Below, one piece after another: positions 7,478 through 10,870 of a stretch of DNA of 10,870 bases. The stretch comes from Candidatus Nanopelagicales bacterium (GTDB taxonomy: Bacteria > Actinomycetota > Actinomycetes > S36-B12 > UBA10799). The DNA lies in contig JAUYKX010000139.1 of assembly GCA_030699055.1 (NCBI GenBank), positions 1 through 10,870 on the forward strand, in the 5' to 3' direction. The position numbers were made by a program, and so were the translations under genes. Position 1 is the stretch's first letter. Every line of letters begins with the position of its first letter. A model generated the notes under the pieces. The model had not been told where the DNA came from. It saw only the letters and a list, made by a program, of their open reading frames with translations, and did not search any database.

Positions 7478-8130
7478 CGCCGGGACGCCGGGACGGCGGC
7501 TTCACTCTGGTCGAATTGACGATTTCGATCGCCATTCTCGGCATCGTCATGGCCGGGGTTACCGCCGCGATGCTGTTGGCCCTCAAATCCACAACCGAGT
7601 CGAAGTTGGCTTTGGGTGAATCGGCTGACCTGCAGTTCGGTGCGCTGTACTTTCCCCGCGACGTGCGCAGTGCCGACACCGTCCGGATCCCGTCCGTCGG
7701 ACAGGAGTCGTCGGCAACCTGCGTGCCCGACCCTGGCAACGGCGACCTGTTAGTGATCGAGTTCTCGGGCGACGACTGGGTGCCCCAGACGGGTGCGCCC
7801 GCGATACTCGATCGCCGGGCGAGTTTCGTTTCCTGGGTCCGCCGGACTGGCGAAGGCCAACCGGAGCAGCTCTGGCGCCTGTCCTGCTCGGTGCCTTTGT
7901 CGATCACCGCGAGCATGCCTGTTGCCGGTTCGTTGACCATCAACACCGGTGTGGACGAGGTGATCGTGGGCGATGAGCTGTCTTCTGATCAGCCTCCGGT
8001 CGCTAATTGCGTGAAGGCCGACCGAACGTCCGTGGCGTGTGGCGATTCCGCCGCGATCGGGGCGACCCTCGAGGTCACCCAAAGCGGTGCCTCCACCTAC
8101 GTGCTCTCCGGCACCAGGAGGACCCAATGA
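7471..8130 (+). CDS. Type IV prepilin-like protein (PilW-like minor pilin)
   Basis: A 219-residue prepilin. The leader MLTPGRRDGG is followed by FTLVELTISIAILG, a canonical class III site: cleavage after Gly10, Phe at +1, Glu at +5, then a hydrophobic helix to about residue 36. The exported domain is long for a pilin. LQFGALYFPRDVRSADTV resembles the segment after the helix in PilW-like proteins. Cysteine pairs may form disulfides. ATG 7471 overlaps the TGA of the preceding gene and has GGGG 5 nt upstream; GTG 7453 would add six residues. The stop overlaps the start of the PilX-like gene (ATGA). It probably joins the pilus tip or priming complex with its neighbours; the PilW label rests on order and length. 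Confidence 0.85.
   Translation: MLTPGRRDGGFTLVELTISIAILGIVMAGVTAAMLLALKSTTESKLALGESADLQFGALYFPRDVRSADTVRIPSVGQESSATCVPDPGNGDLLVIEFSGDDWVPQTGAPAILDRRASFVSWVRRTGEGQPEQLWRLSCSVPLSITASMPVAGSLTINTGVDEVIVGDELSSDQPPVANCVKADRTSVACGDSAAIGATLEVTQSGASTYVLSGTRRTQ
8116..8121 (+). promoter_or_regulatory. Strong ribosome binding site for the PilX-like gene
   Basis: AGGAGG lies 5 nt before ATG 8127, the best ribosome site in the pilus operon. It excludes the in-frame upstream start at 8007, which overlaps the preceding gene. The open frame at 9384 has nothing comparable. Confidence 0.65.
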
Positions 8131-9359
8131 ACGCGGGGCGGGGGGTTCGCGATCGGGGGGCGTCGCTGGTGCTGGTTCTGGTGCTGTTGATGTTCACCGG
8201 TCTGGTGGTCGCGGCGGTGATGAAGCTCGCCCGGACCAGCCTGGATTCGTCCTTGGTCACCTCGGAGCAGGCTCGGATGGCCCTCGATGTCGATGGCGCG
8301 CTCGAGATCGCGGTCAACGGCATCCGATTGAACGACTACGACAACGAGCTCGGCCAGTCGTGTTCTTCGTTGGACCTGACGGGGCCGAACTCGGAGGCGT
8401 CGCTGCAGGTGGTGTGTCAACCGGTGCCGGGAACCGGCGAGGCCGGGAGCGTGGCGATAGACGCGAACAATCGGGCTCCCGCCGGGCTGATGAGCCTGGG
8501 CGCAGGCCCAGGCGGCGAGGCGGGGATCAATCAGGCCGGTGCCGGCCTGCTCGTGTCCGGATCGGTGATCTCAAACTCGACCATTACGACCAGCCCGGGT
8601 GCGCTAACGGTGACCGACGGACAGGTGACCGCGCGGGGATCCTGTTCCGGGACCATTGCCGGCGACCCATCACCCGCGTGCAATACCGGTACGGCAGTGG
8701 CGGATCCGGCGGTGGCCGAGCCGGCCAAGTACGCGCAGCCCACCACCGGTGTCACGTATCGCCCCGTACCCGCCTGTCCCAGGACTGCGGGCCAAACCGT
8801 GAAGTTCGAGCCCGGTTACTACGACGACGCGGTCGCCCTCACCAACCTGATGTCGACCTGCGCCGGAAGCACGTTCTTGTTCCAACCGGACGCTGGCGGC
8901 AAGGTCGGCAACTACTACTTCGACTTCCGCAATGGGGAGTCCCCCGCACTGTCCGGCGACCCGGTGTGGCAAATCAGCGACCCCAAAGTCCGGATGGTGG
9001 CGGGCACGCCGAGGGGATGGAACCCGGACGCCAAGAGGCGAGACACACCGACCATTCCCGGAAGTTGCCAAAGTCCGACCCAGTCGGCGACCAATGGCGG
9101 GGTGCGATTTGTTTTCGGCGGTCGAAGTCGGATCGAACTGACCGCCGGACAGGTGGAACTCTGTGGCCAGTACTACGCCGATCGTCCACCTATCGTCGTG
9201 CAGGGGGCGACTGCGGGATTGGCTGCCGAACCGTTGGGCGCTTTGTCGGTGTGGCTGACCGGGTTCGACACGACGGGATGTCCAAAAGGTTTCGTTCCCT
9301 TCAATAAACCGAAGCTGGCCACCTACGTTGACAACCAGCGGGCCAGCAAAACGATGTAA
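8127..9359 (+). CDS. PilX-like pilus-associated surface protein, N-terminal part (ends at in-frame TAA)
   Basis: A 410-residue product if translation stops at TAA 9357. The short basic N-terminus is followed by RGASLVLVLVLLMFTGLVVA, a PilX-type membrane segment: Gly before a hydrophobic helix, but with Leu instead of Glu at +5. The exported part is rich in Gly, Ser and Thr. It includes a segment with paired cysteines and FLFQPDAGGKVGNYYFDF, a pattern I associate with large actinobacterial PilX-like proteins, then GGRSRIELTAGQVELCGQYY. The start at ATG 8127 overlaps the previous stop and has AGGAGG. The stop is suspicious: it falls without a natural domain end, and the next open frame is in the same phase and continues the protein to 10268 (713 codons in all). 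It is probably the first half of one split gene. Confidence 0.75.
   Translation: MNAGRGVRDRGASLVLVLVLLMFTGLVVAAVMKLARTSLDSSLVTSEQARMALDVDGALEIAVNGIRLNDYDNELGQSCSSLDLTGPNSEASLQVVCQPVPGTGEAGSVAIDANNRAPAGLMSLGAGPGGEAGINQAGAGLLVSGSVISNSTITTSPGALTVTDGQVTARGSCSGTIAGDPSPACNTGTAVADPAVAEPAKYAQPTTGVTYRPVPACPRTAGQTVKFEPGYYDDAVALTNLMSTCAGSTFLFQPDAGGKVGNYYFDFRNGESPALSGDPVWQISDPKVRMVAGTPRGWNPDAKRRDTPTIPGSCQSPTQSATNGGVRFVFGGRSRIELTAGQVELCGQYYADRPPIVVQGATAGLAAEPLGALSVWLTGFDTTGCPKGFVPFNKPKLATYVDNQRASKTM
9357..9359 (+). other. In-frame TAA splitting the PilX-like gene
   Basis: Codon 411 of the frame begun at 8127. Phase is unchanged from 8127 to 10268 and this is the only stop. After it the frame reads KDQTGCLN and then Met 9384. 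A single base change from CAA, AAA or GAA would explain it. UAA is not a selenocysteine or pyrrolysine codon, so ordinary recoding is not expected. Confidence 0.7.
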
Positions 9360-9365
9360 AAAGAC

Positions 9366-9380
9366 CAGACCGGGTGTCTG
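9366..9380 (+). repeat. Small inverted repeat just after the in-frame TAA
   Basis: CAGAC, a 5-nt loop (CGGGT), then GTCTG: a perfect 5-bp stem starting 6 nt after the TAA. There is no T-run, so it is not a typical terminator. It may be chance, or could affect decoding at the stop. Confidence 0.35.
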
Positions 9381-9383
9381 AAC

Positions 9384-10268
9384 ATGTCTGGTTACGCCCA
9401 GCAGATCCTTGCGCCCGGATCGACCTTGGTGAACGCGACGTTGGTGGTCTCGCATCGGGAGACAGGTAAGGTGCCAGAGATCATCGCTGGTATCACCCCC
9501 AATCCCGGCCGGGCGGGGGCGACCCCACTGACTGACGTGGCGGTCACCCCATCGACCAGCTACCACCACGACTTGTTCGACCTGACCTCGCGTCTGCATG
9601 CGGAAGTTCAGGCGTACGGCCTGAGCGGGGTCGACATCCGCTACTCGGTGACGGCCCCGAGTTCCGGCAGTACCACCGCCAAACTGGACTCCGCCCAGCT
9701 GAGTCTGACCTGGATTCCGCCGGGGGTTCGGCCGCTGGGAACACCCTTGACCACCTACACCACGACCGGCACCCACACCGCCAGCGCCGCCTACCAGACC
9801 GCTGTCGCGTCCAGTGCCGTCGACCAATATCAGGCGACCGGCGGTGCCATCAGTCCCGCCAATTGCCTGTCGGTCACCCCGTATCCGGGCAGTGGGGCCT
9901 GCGCACTGGTGAGCTCGACCAACGGCGATGGGTCGTTCTTTGCGCAGGGCATGACCTACGCGCCCACGGCGGCGGTGGACGTCACTGCGACCGGGCCGGC
10001 TCGCCCCGTCTTCCGCTGGGGGCTGATAGCCCGCACCATCCGGCTCGACCTGGCGGCCGATGCCGACTACCAGGGGCCGTTGGTCATGGGTGCGCCGACT
10101 CCACTGACGGTCCATTTTCATGCCTGGGAGTGTCCGACGGATGCGGCCTGTTCGGGTGAGCCCGAGGCCGGAGGCAACTGGGAGCAGGCGGGCGGGGCGT
10201 TGGCGACCTATCCGGGATTAATCAACTCGCGGTCCGTCGTCGTCAAGGATTGGGAATTGCTGTACTGA
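9384..10268 (+). CDS. PilX-like surface protein, C-terminal part (downstream of in-frame stop)
   Basis: A 294-residue open frame in the same phase as the preceding 8127 gene and with the same composition. It has no signal peptide or membrane segment, so it could not be exported alone by the usual routes. The first part (about 1-113) reads as a beta-rich domain: SGYAQQILAPGSTLVNATLV, HRETG, a middle loop, and strands ending in AKLDSAQLSLTW. That fold seems to begin before the ATG, across the TAA. The last part has FRWGLIARTIRLDL and a C-terminal Trp-Glu-Cys-Pro segment, like the C-terminal ends of actinobacterial PilX-like proteins. ATG 9384 has no Shine-Dalgarno sequence; GGGTG at 9372-9376 is poor. 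It is most likely the rest of the interrupted gene, expressed only if the stop is read through or is a sequence error. Confidence 0.6.
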   Translation: MSGYAQQILAPGSTLVNATLVVSHRETGKVPEIIAGITPNPGRAGATPLTDVAVTPSTSYHHDLFDLTSRLHAEVQAYGLSGVDIRYSVTAPSSGSTTAKLDSAQLSLTWIPPGVRPLGTPLTTYTTTGTHTASAAYQTAVASSAVDQYQATGGAISPANCLSVTPYPGSGACALVSSTNGDGSFFAQGMTYAPTAAVDVTATGPARPVFRWGLIARTIRLDLAADADYQGPLVMGAPTPLTVHFHAWECPTDAACSGEPEAGGNWEQAGGALATYPGLINSRSVVVKDWELLY

Positions 10269-10309
10269 CCGCCACTTGATCCATCATCCGACCCGCCACC
10301 CGATCCGGG

Positions 10310-10338
10310 CTAAAGGTCCGGGGTGTTTCGGTCGAAGA
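10310..10338 (+). promoter_or_regulatory. Sigma28 (FliA/WhiG)-like promoter before the last gene
   Basis: CTAAAG (10310-10315), 15 nt, then GTCGAAGA (10331-10338). The -35 is a full match to the FliA/WhiG TAAAG; the -10 matches GCCGATAA at 5 of 8. Element spacing is the same as in the site before pilB. Transcription would begin near 10345, which fits a start codon at 10375 or 10384 better than one at 10354. Confidence 0.35.
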
Positions 10339-10383
10339 TCGGGGGGCACAGCGGTGACCCGGGACGGAAATGCGGTGAGGCGG

Positions 10384-10857
10384 ATGGCGGACGAGGCCAA
10401 AGATGAGCCGGACGCGGATCGGGCCTCGGCGACGTTGGGCCTGGGGTCGATGCTGGCGGCGCAGGGCAATATGGCGCGCCGCAGCTACATGGTCGGGATG
10501 GTGTTGACTGTTTTGGTGCTGGTCGGGGTCGTCGAGTTCGTGTTGATGCTTGTGCTGGAACTCGATGAGCACGTTCCCGGGCCGGTGGCAGCCGCCATCG
10601 ACGCCGTTCTGTTGACAGTTGTCGTCACGCCGTTGCTGTGGATGCTGGTGGTCCGCAAACTGATCCGGGACCTGCGGTCGCAGAGTGACCGGGTGGCACT
10701 GGCGGCCCGGGGGTGGACCAGGGAAATCGAGTCGAAACGGATCGACTCGCAGATTGTCCACGGAATGGAGATCTGTGACCGCGAGTCGGAGGTGCTGCAG
10801 CTGGTTGAGGCGTCGCTGGTCCGGTTGGCCAGGGTCTTCGTCAAAGTCGTTAGGTGA
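10384..10857 (+). CDS. Two-helix membrane protein, resembling the N-terminus of a GGDEF-type sensor; possibly frameshifted
   Basis: A 157-residue product from ATG 10384; GTG 10375 (GGGACGGA 6 nt upstream) and GTG 10354 (GGGGGG 7 nt upstream) are alternatives. An acidic N-terminus is followed by two membrane segments (about 34-53 and 67-90) enclosing a short outer loop (LDEHVPGP). A cytoplasmic helical region follows, KLIRDLRSQSDRVALAARGW, then IDSQIVHGMEICDRESEVLQLVEASL. This resembles the linker ahead of GAF-like and GGDEF domains in actinobacterial diguanylate cyclases, which I recall only by pattern. The stop at 10855 comes right after that helix, before any catalytic domain. The frame beginning at 10802 is open to the window end, so a one-base frameshift is possible. 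The gene follows the pilus operon after 115 nt and has its own sigma28-like promoter. Confidence 0.6.
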   Translation: MADEAKDEPDADRASATLGLGSMLAAQGNMARRSYMVGMVLTVLVLVGVVEFVLMLVLELDEHVPGPVAAAIDAVLLTVVVTPLLWMLVVRKLIRDLRSQSDRVALAARGWTREIESKRIDSQIVHGMEICDRESEVLQLVEASLVRLARVFVKVVR

Positions 10858-10870
10858 TGCCGAGGAGTTG

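Noticed and set aside
8039..9307. Plus-strand frame of 422 codons overlapping the PilX-like gene in another phase
   Set aside because: It is Arg/Gly-rich and overlaps the end of the PilW-like gene and most of the PilX-like gene; the 8127 frame has the ribosome site, the membrane segment and the sensible composition.
8670..10121. Long minus-strand open frame of 483 codons opposite the PilX-like gene
   Set aside because: Its product is an Arg/Gly/His-rich string with no family-like motif, no ribosome site evident, and it mirrors the third-position G/C bias of the plus-strand gene. It spans the split point only because the antisense frame lacks stops.

Overview
This window comes from a bacterium with high-G+C DNA, most likely an actinomycete (Actinomycetota). 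The inference rests on strong G/C bias at third codon positions, frequent GTG starts, a DUF2752 membrane protein, an actinobacterial type of PilX-like surface protein, and two sequences resembling promoters of the FliA/WhiG sigma family. I see no IS element, tRNA, rRNA or CRISPR array.

Left part (1-2695). A small DUF2752-type membrane protein is read leftward (127-558). Across a 264-bp divergent spacer that holds a perfect 11-bp tandem repeat, two closely spaced genes read rightward. The first (823-1260) is an exported protein with a His/Met-rich stretch and a C-terminal membrane anchor. The second (1274-2695) is a multi-pass membrane iron-sulfur protein (polyferredoxin) related to the NapH/NosR/CcoG group. 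Together they look like a membrane electron-transfer unit, possibly metal-linked; the substrate is unknown.

Central and right part (2733-10268). This is a type IV pilus locus. pilT (retraction ATPase) reads leftward and converges on the polyferredoxin gene. Divergent from it are pilB (extension ATPase), pilC (platform protein), two overlapping prepilin-like genes (PilV-like and PilW-like) and a large PilX-like protein. From pilC to the PilX-like gene, the stops and starts overlap by a few bases, so this is one operon. The spacer before pilB carries a sigma28-like promoter. The major pilin, the prepilin peptidase and pilMNO are not in the window.

The PilX-like gene is split by one in-frame TAA at 9357-9359. 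The second open frame (from 9384) is in the same phase and holds the rest of the protein, with no good ribosome binding site of its own. This is a nonsense mutation, a sequencing error, or a readthrough/recoding case.

Right end (10269-10870). A two-helix membrane protein, resembling the N-terminal part of actinobacterial GGDEF-type sensors, follows a second sigma28-like promoter. Its frame closes 13 bases before the window end, but another forward frame stays open and continues plausibly, so a frameshift is possible.
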